38,798 nt of DNA from Candidatus Binataceae bacterium (GCA_035500095.1 DATJXN010000020.1:1-38798), one strand, 5' to 3'; positions 1 through 8,499 are shown, counted from the stretch's first letter. Notes: a model not told the origin generated them from the letters alone. Numbers and translations: made by a program.

Positions 1-262
1 TGCGATCGATGAGTACCCGCCAGTCGCCGGCCACCACCGTCCAGTCCTGCGGGATCGAATAGCCGCGGTCGTGATCGAAATCCCAGTTCTTTGCGCTCGC
101 GGCGCTCGTGGCGCCGGTCGAATAAAAGGGCTGATCGTCAGCCGCCGCAACAACCCCTGACGCTGTCCAGCCACCGAGGCCAAACGCCGCGTTCGCCGCC
201 AACGCACCACCAAGCGCGGCCGCCCATAGCGCCGGACGCAATACGTACTTCTTCTCGGTCAT
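1..262 (-). CDS. Secreted protein, N-terminal part (cut by window edge)
   Basis: The ATG at 260-262 (minus strand) opens a reading frame that runs without a stop off the left edge, giving 87 codons. It has a purine-rich ribosome site (AGAAGGTGG) a few bases upstream. The N-terminus MTEKKYVLRPALWAAALGGAL is a basic start followed by a long Ala/Gly-rich hydrophobic stretch, which looks like a signal peptide or signal anchor. The exported part has a Trp/Asp-rich segment (NWDFDH, then DWTVVAGDWRVL). That resembles the first strands of concanavalin-A/DUF1080-like sugar-binding or glycoside-hydrolase domains, but the piece is too short to assign. It is divergent from mraZ and not part of the division operon. 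Confidence 0.6.
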   Translation of the reverse strand, partial: MTEKKYVLRPALWAAALGGALAANAAFGLGGWTASGVVAAADDQPFYSTGATSAASAKNWDFDHDRGYSIPQDWTVVAGDWRVLIDR

Positions 263-438
263 CTCCGCCCACCTTCTCCGAAAGCCGAAACGATAGGAAA
301 CAGGCGGGGTCGATTCTTTTGGATATGCGCCTACGATGTCAAGAAGCAGACAAGTTTCGTATTTTATTCGCTTTGGCTATTCGGCGGAGTATCGTCGATT
401 TTTACCACTGCGCGGCATTGAGATTGACTTGACTGTGG
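263..438. other. Divergent intergenic region ahead of mraZ
   Basis: This spacer separates the divergent secreted-protein gene from mraZ and is noticeably richer in A+T than the flanking genes, as expected for a promoter region. Two overlapping TTGACT boxes (424-429 and 429-434) could act as -35 elements, but no good -10 hexamer sits at the right distance, so no promoter is called. Confidence 0.4.
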
Positions 439-463
439 TGGGAGCGAGTGGGATGTTGTGGGA
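439..463 (+). promoter_or_regulatory. MraZ operator: three TGGGA repeats
   Basis: TGGGA occurs at 439-443, 449-453 and 459-463, so three identical direct repeats each separated by exactly 5 nt (10-nt period). TGGGN repeats with 5-nt spacers upstream of mraZ are the known binding site of the MraZ repressor. The last repeat ends 17 nt before the mraZ start codon. This supports autoregulation of the whole dcw operon and argues against a mraZ start at 448, inside the repeats. Confidence 0.85.
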
Positions 464-480
464 GGCAGGGGGAAGGCGCG

Positions 481-930
481 GTGTTCAGCGGACGTTTCGA
501 CCATACGACGGACGAAAAGGGGCGGGTCAGTATCCCCGTCCGGTTCCGCGAACAGCTGCAGCGCGACGGCCACGAGAGTCTCATCATCACAAATTGGATC
601 TACCAGAAAGAGCGATGCCTTGCGCTATTTCCTCCCAGCCAGTGGACAAGGCTCATCGGCAAGATTAGTCAGCGGGGAAGCCTCGACCCCTCGACGCAGA
701 CTCTCCAGATGTACTTCGTCGGCGGCGCGCATGAAGTTCAGGTGGATCGCCAGGGAAGAATACTGATTCCGCCCCGCCTTCGCGAATATGCCCGGCTCGA
801 TCGCGAGGTCACCTTCAACGCCCTGATCGATCATTTTCAGCTCTGGGACAAGGCCATGCTGCAGCGGATGGCGGACGCCGTAGAGCAGCAGATGATGGAT
901 CCGGAATTCGTCGGGAAGCTCAACCTGTAA
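481..930 (+). CDS. mraZ: MraZ, transcriptional regulator of the dcw cluster
   Basis: A 149-residue protein of normal MraZ length with two SpoVT/AbrB-like DNA-binding repeats. The first is FSGRFDHTTDEKGRVSIP near the N-terminus; the second contains VQVDRQGRILIPPRLREYA in the middle. The GTG at 481 is chosen as start because the product then begins like known MraZ proteins and a GGGGGAAGG ribosome site lies 4 nt upstream. An in-frame GTG at 448 would add 11 unconserved residues and overlap the operator. MraZ forms ring-shaped oligomers that bind its own operator. It is first in the operon, 3 nt before rsmH. Confidence 0.93.
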   Translation: MFSGRFDHTTDEKGRVSIPVRFREQLQRDGHESLIITNWIYQKERCLALFPPSQWTRLIGKISQRGSLDPSTQTLQMYFVGGAHEVQVDRQGRILIPPRLREYARLDREVTFNALIDHFQLWDKAMLQRMADAVEQQMMDPEFVGKLNL

Positions 931-933
931 AGG

Positions 934-1857
934 ATGGGGATGGCGCTGGCAGCGGAAGCGAATGCGGGAGCGGATCGGTTGCATCTGCCGGTGATGCCCG
1001 GCGAGGTGCGCGATCTGCTCTGCGCGGGCGAGCGGCGCCTGATCGTCGATGCCACGCTCGGCACCGGCGGGCACGCCGAGCTGCTGCTGGAGGCGAGCGG
1101 CGCCGCGCTGCTCGGTCTCGATCGCGATCCCCGGGCGCTGGAGACCGCCGGCGAGCGGCTTCGCCGTTTTGGTTCGCGCGTGACACTTCGCCATTGTGAC
1201 TTCGCCGAGATCGATCGCGCGGTCACCGAGGCCGGGCTGGGCGCGCCCGACGCGATTCTGGCCGATCTTGGGATGAGCAGCTTCGCTCTCGACGATCCCG
1301 AGCGGGGGTTCAGCTTCAGAAACGAAGGTCCGCTGGACATGCGGATGGATCCCGCGGCGCCGCTCAGCGCCTACGATTTGCTCAACGAGGAAGGGGAGGA
1401 CGAACTCGCGCGGATCATCCGCGAGTTCGGCGAGGAGCGCGCCGCGCGGCGGATCGCGCGGGCGATTGTGGAGGCCCGCCGTCGGCGTCCGTTGACGACT
1501 ACCACGGAACTGCGCGCGGTGATCGAACGGGCGGCCGGCACACGCCATCGCGGCGCGATCCATCCGGCGACCCGCACGTTCCAGGCGCTGCGGATCGCGG
1601 TCAACCATGAACTCGAAAGCCTCGCCGCGTTTCTCGAAAGCGCCCCGGGTTGCCTTGCCGCCGGCGGCCGCCTCGCGGTTATCGCCTATCACTCGCTCGA
1701 GGATCGCCCGGTCAAGCATCGCCTTCGCGAGCTCGTGGCCGGCGGGGGGTTCGCCGCGCTGACGCGCAAGGCGCTTCGCCCCACGGCTTCTGAATGCGCG
1801 CACAACCCGCGCGCGCGGAGCGCTCGGCTCCGCGCCGTCGAACGGGGGCCGCAATGA
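934..1857 (+). CDS. rsmH: 16S rRNA (cytosine-1402-N4)-methyltransferase RsmH
   Basis: RsmH (MraW) methylates N4 of C1402 in the decoding centre of 16S rRNA using S-adenosylmethionine. The 307-residue product shows the family landmarks in order: HLPVMPGEV near residue 18, the SAM-binding DATLGTGGHAELLL at about 39-52, ADLGMSSFALDDPERGFSF, the helix FQALRIAVNHELESL, and IAYHSLEDRPVKHRLR near the C-terminus. Start choice is ambiguous: ATG 934 lies directly against AAGG, while ATG 940 has that AAGG at better spacing and would shorten the protein by two residues. The stop overlaps the ftsL start (ATGA), so translation is probably coupled. Confidence 0.96.
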   Translation: MGMALAAEANAGADRLHLPVMPGEVRDLLCAGERRLIVDATLGTGGHAELLLEASGAALLGLDRDPRALETAGERLRRFGSRVTLRHCDFAEIDRAVTEAGLGAPDAILADLGMSSFALDDPERGFSFRNEGPLDMRMDPAAPLSAYDLLNEEGEDELARIIREFGEERAARRIARAIVEARRRRPLTTTTELRAVIERAAGTRHRGAIHPATRTFQALRIAVNHELESLAAFLESAPGCLAAGGRLAVIAYHSLEDRPVKHRLRELVAGGGFAALTRKALRPTASECAHNPRARSARLRAVERGPQ

Positions 1858-2144
1858 GCCGCGCGCGCGTGAGACCCGCGCGTCCGCCCTCGCGGCTGCT
1901 GCAAGCCGTCGCGGCGCTCGGCGTCGTTGCGCTGGGATTCGCGACGCTGATGGTGCGTCTCGAAGTCATGCAAGAGGGCTACCGGCTCTCGGCGCTGCGC
2001 AGCGACAACCTCAAACTGGAAGATGACAACCGCAACCTGCGCCTCGGCGTCGCCGAACTCGCCTCGCGCGAGCGCCTGCGCGGGCTCGCGCCTAAATTCA
2101 AGCTTGGCCCGCCCACGCCCGGCCAGGTGGTGACGCTGCCATGA
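1854..2144 (+). CDS. ftsL: Cell division protein FtsL
   Basis: A 96-residue bitopic protein: a short Arg/Pro-rich cytoplasmic tail, one membrane segment at about residues 15-36 (LLQAVAALGVVALGFATLMV), then a periplasmic coiled-coil-like stretch (SDNLKLEDDNRNLRLGVAELAS) and a Pro-rich end. This is the FtsL architecture. In known systems it joins FtsB and FtsQ and activates FtsWI. Sequence conservation in FtsL is weak, so position between rsmH and ftsI and the topology carry the call. It starts in an ATGA overlap with rsmH and ends in one with ftsI. Confidence 0.85.
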   Translation: MSRARVRPARPPSRLLQAVAALGVVALGFATLMVRLEVMQEGYRLSALRSDNLKLEDDNRNLRLGVAELASRERLRGLAPKFKLGPPTPGQVVTLP

Positions 2145-4252
2145 ACGAGCCGTTCAAGAAACGCCGCGGGCGGATCGGCGCGTTGATGGTCGTGCTCGGC
2201 GCGTTGTTCGTGCTGATCGCGCTCAGGCTCGCGGCGCTGGTGATCTTCGACGGGCCGCGCCTGACTTCGCTCGCGCGCAGCGAACACACGGGCGAAGTGG
2301 CGCTCGCGGCGCCGCGTGGGCCGCTGGTCGATCGCAACGGAGAGGCGCTTGCGCTTTCGGCCGAGACCCGGTCGATGTATGCGCGGCCGGCGCAGCTCCT
2401 GGCCGCGGCGACGCCCGCGCAGCGCCGCTCGCTCGCCGTCGCACTCGGCATCACGGCCTCCGAACTGGAGGCGAAGCTCCATCGCACGGCGCCCTTCGTC
2501 TGGCTGCGGCGCCATCTGCCGCCCGCCCAGTCGCAGGCGGCGGAAGCGCTGGGCCTCGACGGAACGGGCGCGCTCAGCGAATACAAAAGGTTCTATCCGG
2601 AGAGCACCCTGGCCGCGCCGGTGGTGGGGTTGGCGGGGATGGATGGCCAGGGTCTCTCCGGCCTCGAATTGGAATACGACCGGCTCATTCGCGGCGAGCC
2701 TGTAGTGCTGCGTTTTTATCATGACGCGCTCGGCCATCCGATCTTCGACAGTCCGCTTGCGCTCAAGACGCCTGAGCCGGGCGCGCGCCTGGTGCTGACG
2801 CTCGACGCGCGCATCCAGGCGCTCGCTGAGAGCGATTTGGCCGCCGAGGTGCGCGCGAGCGGCGCGCGGCGCGGCGCCGCCGTGGTACTCGATCCGTTCA
2901 GCGGCCAGGTGCTGGCGCTCGCCAATGTCGCGGCCGACGGCGCGAGTATCGGCGAACGTCTGCACGATACGGCGGTGCAGGACGCCTTCGAGCCGGGCTC
3001 GACGATGAAGGGTCTGCTCGCCTCGATCGCGCTGCAGGACGGCGCGGCCTCCCTCAATCAGCGCATCTATTGCGAGAACGGCGCCTATACGGTCGCCGGC
3101 CGCGTGATCCACGACGACAGTCCCCACGGATGGCTCGACCTCGGCGGGATTATCGAAGTCTCCTCGAATATCGGCGCGTCGAAGATCGCGCTCAAACTGG
3201 GCGCCGATCGGTTTTACAACGGCTTGCGCGCCTTCGGCCTCGGCGGCCGCAGCGGAATCGACCTGCCCGGCGAGGCTCCCGGTATTCTGCGCAAGCCTGC
3301 GTCGTGGCGCGAGATCGATCTCGCCAATCACGGCTTCGGCCAGGGCGTCGGCGTCACGCCGATCCAGCTCGCGGTCGCCTACGCGGCGATCGCCAACGGC
3401 GGCTACCTGGTCCGCCCTTACGTAGTGAAGGCCGCTTACGACGCCGCGGGCCGCCCGCTCCTGACGCATACGCCCGAGGCGCTGCATCGCGTGATCTCGC
3501 CCGCCGTCGCGCACACGATGAACCGCCTGCTGCAGGGCGTGGTCAACGGCCCTGACGGCACCGGGCGGCTTGCGCGCGTGAGCGATTTCGTTGTCGCGGG
3601 CAAGACCGGCACGGCGCAGATGGTGAATCCCGCAACCGGCGCGTACTACCAGAGCCGGCTGGTCGCGTCGTTCGTCGGCTTTTTACCCGCCGACGATCCG
3701 CGCCTGGTGATCCTGGTCGTGCTTTACGACGTCGCCCACGGGCACTTCGGAGGATTGACCGCCGCGCCGGTGTTCAGCCAGATCGCCTCGGGCGCGCTAA
3801 GCGACTTGAATGTCGCTCCACGAGCTACGCACTACGACGTGGCGAGCCTGCTGCCGGGCGCCCCGGGGGCGAGCGACGATTCGCCGGCTGAATCGGCTCA
3901 CGCGCTGCCGGAATCGGCATTCGGCGGCGACGATCCGACGGGGGCGGCGCTCGCCGGCAGCGATCGGATCCCCGATTTCAGCGGGCTTAGCCTCAGGCGC
4001 GCCTTCGCGCTGGCCGGCCGCCGCCATCTCAACCTCGAGGTCGAAGGCGACGGCTACGTCGTAGCGCAGCAGCCCGCGCCGGGTTCGGCAATCGGCGCCG
4101 GCAGCCTGACGCTGCGGCTTGCGCCGGTGGTTGCGGATGCGCGCACGGACGATACGTCTTCGGTAACTGACTTGACGCATGGCCCGCGGACGGCGTCGGC
4201 GCACCCCCTTGCGCCGGCGCCGCGCCGTGCACATAACGGGCGCAAACGATGA
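2141..4252 (+). CDS. ftsI: Peptidoglycan transpeptidase FtsI (PBP3) with PASTA domain
   Basis: The septal class B penicillin-binding protein that crosslinks peptidoglycan. The 703 residues contain a basic tail and membrane anchor at 10-36, a dimerisation/pedestal domain (about 50-210, with PRGPLVDRNG), and a transpeptidase domain with all three catalytic motifs: S287-T-M-K290, S341-S-N343 and K488-T-G490. After the usual end there is a low-complexity linker (about 570-607) and then a PASTA-like domain (about 608-662: IPDFSGLSLRRAF, with VVAQQPAPGSAIGAGS) and a disordered basic tail. PASTA modules are common in Gram-positive PBP2x and SpoVD and also occur in some deltaproteobacterial-type FtsI. 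Start and stop both overlap neighbours. Confidence 0.95.
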   Translation: MNEPFKKRRGRIGALMVVLGALFVLIALRLAALVIFDGPRLTSLARSEHTGEVALAAPRGPLVDRNGEALALSAETRSMYARPAQLLAAATPAQRRSLAVALGITASELEAKLHRTAPFVWLRRHLPPAQSQAAEALGLDGTGALSEYKRFYPESTLAAPVVGLAGMDGQGLSGLELEYDRLIRGEPVVLRFYHDALGHPIFDSPLALKTPEPGARLVLTLDARIQALAESDLAAEVRASGARRGAAVVLDPFSGQVLALANVAADGASIGERLHDTAVQDAFEPGSTMKGLLASIALQDGAASLNQRIYCENGAYTVAGRVIHDDSPHGWLDLGGIIEVSSNIGASKIALKLGADRFYNGLRAFGLGGRSGIDLPGEAPGILRKPASWREIDLANHGFGQGVGVTPIQLAVAYAAIANGGYLVRPYVVKAAYDAAGRPLLTHTPEALHRVISPAVAHTMNRLLQGVVNGPDGTGRLARVSDFVVAGKTGTAQMVNPATGAYYQSRLVASFVGFLPADDPRLVILVVLYDVAHGHFGGLTAAPVFSQIASGALSDLNVAPRATHYDVASLLPGAPGASDDSPAESAHALPESAFGGDDPTGAALAGSDRIPDFSGLSLRRAFALAGRRHLNLEVEGDGYVVAQQPAPGSAIGAGSLTLRLAPVVADARTDDTSSVTDLTHGPRTASAHPLAPAPRRAHNGRKR

Positions 4253-5790
4253 GGCTTGCCGAACTGATAGCGGGCGAGCCCGGTCTGCGCGTTCACGGCG
4301 AGGCGAGCGTGGAAGTCGCGGGGCTCAACTACGACTCGCGGCGGGTTAAACCGGGGGACGTTTTTTTCACACTGGCGCGGGACGCCGGACAGGCCCGCGC
4401 CAACACTGATGATGCATTGAACCGCGGGGCGCGCGTGGTGGTGATGATGAAGGGGTGGGACGGTGAAGGCGCGCGCCCCGCGGTAACCGTTGTCGAGTGC
4501 GAGCAGCCGCGCCGGCTGATGGGCGCGGCCGCCTCGCGCTTTTTCGACGCGCCGAGCCGCCGGCTCGAACTGGTCGGCGTCACCGGCACCAGCGGCAAGA
4601 CCACGACCGCGTACATGCTCGCGTCGATCTTCGAGGCTGCGGGCGCGCCGCCGGGAGTGATCGGCACGATCGGAATCTTCGTCGGCCCGCGCAAAATCTA
4701 CAGCGGCCTGACCACGCCCGAGTCACTCGATTTCGAGTCCGCGCTCGCCGACATGGAGCGCGCCGGCGTGCGGCGCGTGGCGGCCGAGATTTCGTCGATC
4801 GGTCTCGCCGAGGGGCGCGTCGACGAGTTGAGCTTTCGGGCCTGCGTTTTCACCAATCTTGGCCGCGACCATCTCGACTATCACGGCACTCAGGAGCAGT
4901 ACTTCGCAGCCAAGCTGCGTCTGTTCAGCGAACTGCTTCCGCGCAGCACCTGGCGCGACGCGGTCGCGGTGGTGCGCGGCGACGATCCTTTCGGCCGTCG
5001 CATCCTCGACGCGGTCAATGACCGCCCTTTACGCAAGATAAGCTTCGGCCTCGCGCCCGACCTCGACGTTCATCCGCTCAGTTACACCGCCGGGATCGAC
5101 GGGATCCGCGCCTCGATCGCCGCGCTCGACCGGCGGATCGAAGTGCGCTCGCCGCTGCTCGGCGAGATCAATCTGCTCAACATTCTTGGCGCCTCCGCTG
5201 TGTCGGTGGCCCTGGGCATCGAAACGGATGTGGTCGCGGAAGGGTTGCGGCGATGCCCAGGGGCCCCCGGCAGACTGGAGGCGGTACCCGGCCCGCCCGG
5301 TGTGACCGTGCTGGTCGATTACGCGCACAAGCCCGACGCGCTCGAGGCGGTGCTGCGTGCGCTGCGTGGACTCGAGCCGCGGCGGATTCTGTGCATCTTC
5401 GGCTGCGGCGGCGATCGCGACCGCGGCAAGCGCCCGTTGATGGGCGCAATCGCGGGACGGATGGCGGATCTTGCGATCCTCACCTCGGATAACCCGCGCA
5501 GCGAGGATCCGCTGGCGATCATCGCCGAGGTCGAGGCTGGCCTTAGCGCCGGCGGGCTTCGCCGGATCGCGCCCGAGGCTGCAGGCAGCGCGCCCGGTTA
5601 CCTCGTCGAGCCGGACCGACGCGGGGCGATAGCGCTCGGACTTGGCCTCGCGGCGCCGGGCGACATCGTACTGATCGCGGGCAAGGGCCATGAAGACTAT
5701 CAACTGGTCGCGGGACGGCGGCTCGATTTCGATGACCGCGCCGTGGTGCGCGCGCTCGTGGCCGAGCGCGGGCATGAACGCGGTGCATAA
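4249..5790 (+). CDS. murE: UDP-MurNAc-tripeptide synthetase MurE (meso-DAP type)
   Basis: MurE adds the third stem residue to UDP-MurNAc-L-Ala-D-Glu in the cytoplasm. The 513-residue protein has the Mur-ligase three-domain plan: N-terminal uridine-binding domain (YDSRRVKPGDVFF), central ATPase domain with P-loop GTSGKTT at 113-119, and C-terminal domain (VDYAHKPDALEAVL). The signature D414-N-P-R417 followed by SED is the motif that selects meso-diaminopimelate rather than lysine, so this is a DAP-type wall. ATG 4249 overlaps the ftsI stop. Unlike in most dcw clusters it is followed by a 284-nt gap instead of murF. Confidence 0.96.
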   Translation: MRLAELIAGEPGLRVHGEASVEVAGLNYDSRRVKPGDVFFTLARDAGQARANTDDALNRGARVVVMMKGWDGEGARPAVTVVECEQPRRLMGAAASRFFDAPSRRLELVGVTGTSGKTTTAYMLASIFEAAGAPPGVIGTIGIFVGPRKIYSGLTTPESLDFESALADMERAGVRRVAAEISSIGLAEGRVDELSFRACVFTNLGRDHLDYHGTQEQYFAAKLRLFSELLPRSTWRDAVAVVRGDDPFGRRILDAVNDRPLRKISFGLAPDLDVHPLSYTAGIDGIRASIAALDRRIEVRSPLLGEINLLNILGASAVSVALGIETDVVAEGLRRCPGAPGRLEAVPGPPGVTVLVDYAHKPDALEAVLRALRGLEPRRILCIFGCGGDRDRGKRPLMGAIAGRMADLAILTSDNPRSEDPLAIIAEVEAGLSAGGLRRIAPEAAGSAPGYLVEPDRRGAIALGLGLAAPGDIVLIAGKGHEDYQLVAGRRLDFDDRAVVRALVAERGHERGA

Positions 5791-6074
5791 GGCTGAGGAG
5801 GGCGGGGGTTGCGGGTGGCGTACTGAGGGAGGCCTTCGGTCGGAGGTGGTGGATGGGCGGTTGGGTGGCCGATCGAAGGCTTGCCTCGGGATTCCAGGCT
5901 GCAAAGGATGGTGCGTTACGTACCGCGCCGACGGGGTTCGGCGCTCGCCGCCGGGCGGCTTGAGGCTGCCCGGCGCGCGCGCGCACGCGGGCGGCAACGA
6001 TCGACCGGCATTTATAACCGCGCATCTTGCGCTGCCGGGGCCGCGGCCAGCACACTCGAAGACGGGTTTTCCCG
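5791..6074. other. Non-coding gap where murF is expected
   Basis: A 284-nt spacer in an otherwise almost gapless operon. I translated the plus-strand frames and see stop-interrupted, Arg-rich sequence without Mur-ligase motifs, so this is not an obvious murF remnant. It contains the hairpin at 5949-5975 and a G-rich stretch near 5800-5880. No clear promoter is seen, though an internal promoter for mraY is possible. Confidence 0.6.
5949..5975 (+). other. Strong hairpin between murE and mraY
   Basis: CGCCGGGCGGC (5949-5959) and GCTGCCCGGCG (5965-5975) form an 11-bp stem with one G-U pair and a 5-nt loop. No T-tract follows, so it is not a standard intrinsic terminator. An RNA-processing or stability element, or a transcription pause site, are possible readings. 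Confidence 0.45.
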
Positions 6075-7154
6075 ATGCTCTACATCCTGCTCTTTCCGCT
6101 GCACGCGCATTACGTGGGCTTCAATGTTCTGCGCTACGAAACTTTCCGTTCGGTGCTTGCGGGGCTCTCGGCGCTGGCGCTGGCCCTGGCCGAGGGGCCG
6201 CGGCTGATCGAGCGCTTTCGCGCGGCGCAAATCGGCCAGACCATCCGCGCCGAGGTTCCGCAGAGCCATCAGAAGAAAGCGGGCACGCCCACGATGGGCG
6301 GGCTGCTAATCCTCAGCACCGCGCTCATCGCCACGATCCTCTTCGCCAATCCAACCAATCCGTACGTGTGGATGGCGATCGCGGTGACGGTCGCCTTCGG
6401 CGCTATCGGCTTCACCGACGATCTGCTGAAACTGCGCCGCGGCAAAGGCCAGGGCCTGAGCGGACCGCAGAAGCTCTTCTGGCAGTTCGCCTGCGCGTTC
6501 GTCGTCTCGTTCATGCTCTTCGCGGTGCTGCGCTTCGACACCACGCTCAACGTTCCCTTTTTCAAGAACCTCCATCCCAACCTGCCGCGATGGCTTTACG
6601 TGGTGTTCGCGATGTTCGTGATGGTGGCGTGCTCGAACGCGGTCAACGTGACCGACGGACTCGACGGCCTGGCGATCGGTCCCGTGATGACGGTCGCGTT
6701 CTGCTATTGGACCTTCACCTATGTCGCGGGCAATCTGAAATTCTCCGCTTACCTCGACATCCCGCACGTGGTGGGCGCGGGCGAACTCGCGATTTTCTGC
6801 GCCGCGCTGATCGCCGCCTCGCTGGGTTTTCTCTGGTACAACGCCTACCCGGCCTCGATGATGATGGGCGACGTCGGTGCGCTTGGGCTGGGCGGCGCGC
6901 TGGGGATCGTCGCCGTGCTGTCCAAGCAGGAACTGGTGCTGCCCATCGCGGGCGGCATCTTCGTGATCGAGGCCGTGTCGGTCATCATCCAGCGCTACTA
7001 CTACAAGGCGACGCATCGGCGGATTTTCCGCATGGCGCCCCTGCATCACCATTTCGAGCTGGGCGGATGGCCCGAGACGCAGGTGGTCGTGCGCTTCTGG
7101 ATAATCTCAATCATCTGCGGACTGGTCGCGCTGAGCACGCTCAAGCTGCGTTGA
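6075..7154 (+). CDS. mraY: Phospho-MurNAc-pentapeptide translocase MraY
   Basis: MraY makes lipid I from UDP-MurNAc-pentapeptide and undecaprenyl phosphate at the inner membrane. ATG 6075 gives MLYILLFPLHAHY, the usual MraY N-terminus, and 359 residues, the normal length; the frame is open further upstream but the added residues are not MraY-like. Family motifs are present: EVPQSHQKKAGTPTMGG, the catalytic FTDDLLKL, VNVTDGLDGLA, and MAPLHHHFE near the C-terminus, with about ten membrane segments. No convincing ribosome site is visible. The gene stands behind the gap left by murF and is 10 nt before murD. Confidence 0.96.
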   Translation: MLYILLFPLHAHYVGFNVLRYETFRSVLAGLSALALALAEGPRLIERFRAAQIGQTIRAEVPQSHQKKAGTPTMGGLLILSTALIATILFANPTNPYVWMAIAVTVAFGAIGFTDDLLKLRRGKGQGLSGPQKLFWQFACAFVVSFMLFAVLRFDTTLNVPFFKNLHPNLPRWLYVVFAMFVMVACSNAVNVTDGLDGLAIGPVMTVAFCYWTFTYVAGNLKFSAYLDIPHVVGAGELAIFCAALIAASLGFLWYNAYPASMMMGDVGALGLGGALGIVAVLSKQELVLPIAGGIFVIEAVSVIIQRYYYKATHRRIFRMAPLHHHFELGGWPETQVVVRFWIISIICGLVALSTLKLR

Positions 7155-7164
7155 GAAGCGGGCG

Positions 7165-8499
7165 ATGGATTTTGCGGGTAAGCGCGTGATGGTGGTCGGA
7201 CTCGGCGTAAGCGGACTCGCCGCCGCACGACTGCTCGCGGCTCGCGGCGCGCATCTCGTGATGACCGATCTTCGTCCGGAGCTGGGGCTCGGCGCCGGCG
7301 GCGCTTCGCCGCCGCCCGGCGAAGTTCATCTCGGCCCTGAAGACCCCGCTTGGCTTGAGGGCGTTGATCTGGTGGTTACAAGCCCCGGCGTGCCGCCGGC
7401 CTCCATTCTGCTCACCGAAGCCGCTCGCCGGCGTATCCCGGTAATCGGCGAGTTGGAGCTCGGCAGCCGTTTCGTCGCCGCGCCGATCATCGCGGTCACC
7501 GGAACCAACGGCAAGAGCACTGTGACGACGCTTATCGGCGAGATCTTCAGGGCCGCGGGGCGACGCGTATTCGTCGGCGGCAACCTCGGCACGCCGCTGA
7601 CCGAGGCTGCCGGCGGAGAGTTCGACGCGATCGTGGTCGAGGTCTCGAGCTACCAGCTCGAGCGCACCGAGCGGTTCAAACCGCACGTGGGCGTCCATCT
7701 GAACCTCGCCGAGGATCATCTCGACCGCTACAAGGATCTCGACGAGTACGGCGTTGCCAAGGCGCGGCTGTTCCGCATGCAGGACCGTTACGACTGGGCG
7801 ATCCTGAACCGCGACGATCCGCGGGTGTGGTTTTTGCGCGTAAAGGCGGCCGCGCAGGTGATGAGCTTCGGCCTGGGTCCGGCCGAGACTACTCCCGCGA
7901 TCGGCTGCGACGGCAGCGATCTGATTTTCGACATTCGCACCCGCCACGGCCGTATCGGGCTTAGGCGTATGCGGCTTGCGGGGCGTCACAATATCGCCAA
8001 TGCGATGGCGGCGGCGGCCGCCGCGCTCGTGAGCGGTATCGAACCGGGCGCGATTGAGGCGGCGCTCGCGGACTTCGCGGGCCTGCCGCATCGGATGGAA
8101 TTCGTCGCCGAGCGCACCGGCGTGACCTATATCGACGACTCCAAGGGAACCAACGTGGCTTCCGTGGTCGAGGCGCTGGCGGCGGCGCGCGCGCCGGTGA
8201 TCCTGATCGCCGGCGGCATGGACAAGGGCGGCGACTACGCGCCGCTGCGCGCGCCGCTTGCGGAGAAGACGCGGCTTTTGATTCTGATCGGCGCGGCGCG
8301 CGACAAGATGGGCGCCGCGCTCGAAGGGGCAACCGAAATCGAACTCGCTGAGACCCTGGACGAGGCGGTGCGGCGCGCGGCCGCGGTCGCAGATCGCGGC
8401 GACACGGTGCTGCTCTCGCCGGCCTGCTCGAGTTTCGATCAATTCAAGAACTATGCGGAGCGCGGGCGAATATTTCAGGAGCTGGTTCGGGCGCTTTGA
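7165..8499 (+). CDS. murD: UDP-MurNAc-L-alanine:D-glutamate ligase MurD
   Basis: MurD adds D-glutamate to UDP-MurNAc-L-Ala in the cytoplasm. The 444 residues match the family length and plan: a Rossmann-like N-domain (VMVVGLGVSGLAAARLL, with VVTSPGVPP), the ATP-binding domain with P-loop GTNGKST at 113-119 and EVSSYQLE, and the C-domain with YIDDSKGTN and LLSPACSSFDQFKNYAERG, the MurD C-terminal signature. The 3' end overlaps the ftsW reading frame by 47 nt, long for this operon. Confidence 0.96.
   Translation: MDFAGKRVMVVGLGVSGLAAARLLAARGAHLVMTDLRPELGLGAGGASPPPGEVHLGPEDPAWLEGVDLVVTSPGVPPASILLTEAARRRIPVIGELELGSRFVAAPIIAVTGTNGKSTVTTLIGEIFRAAGRRVFVGGNLGTPLTEAAGGEFDAIVVEVSSYQLERTERFKPHVGVHLNLAEDHLDRYKDLDEYGVAKARLFRMQDRYDWAILNRDDPRVWFLRVKAAAQVMSFGLGPAETTPAIGCDGSDLIFDIRTRHGRIGLRRMRLAGRHNIANAMAAAAAALVSGIEPGAIEAALADFAGLPHRMEFVAERTGVTYIDDSKGTNVASVVEALAAARAPVILIAGGMDKGGDYAPLRAPLAEKTRLLILIGAARDKMGAALEGATEIELAETLDEAVRRAAAVADRGDTVLLSPACSSFDQFKNYAERGRIFQELVRAL

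Noticed and set aside
424..457. mraZ promoter using a TTGACT box
   Set aside because: No acceptable -10 hexamer at 16-18 nt.
448..480. Upstream GTG start for mraZ
   Set aside because: It would start inside the TGGGA repeats and add 11 residues unlike any MraZ.
1979..3514. 511-residue antisense frame opposite ftsL and ftsI
   Set aside because: Arg/Ala-rich shadow frame without motifs; the plus strand carries the PBP catalytic motifs.
5791..6074. Possible murF remnant in the murE-mraY gap
   Set aside because: No Mur-ligase motif in the plus-strand translations that I checked; it is reported as a gap, not a pseudogene.
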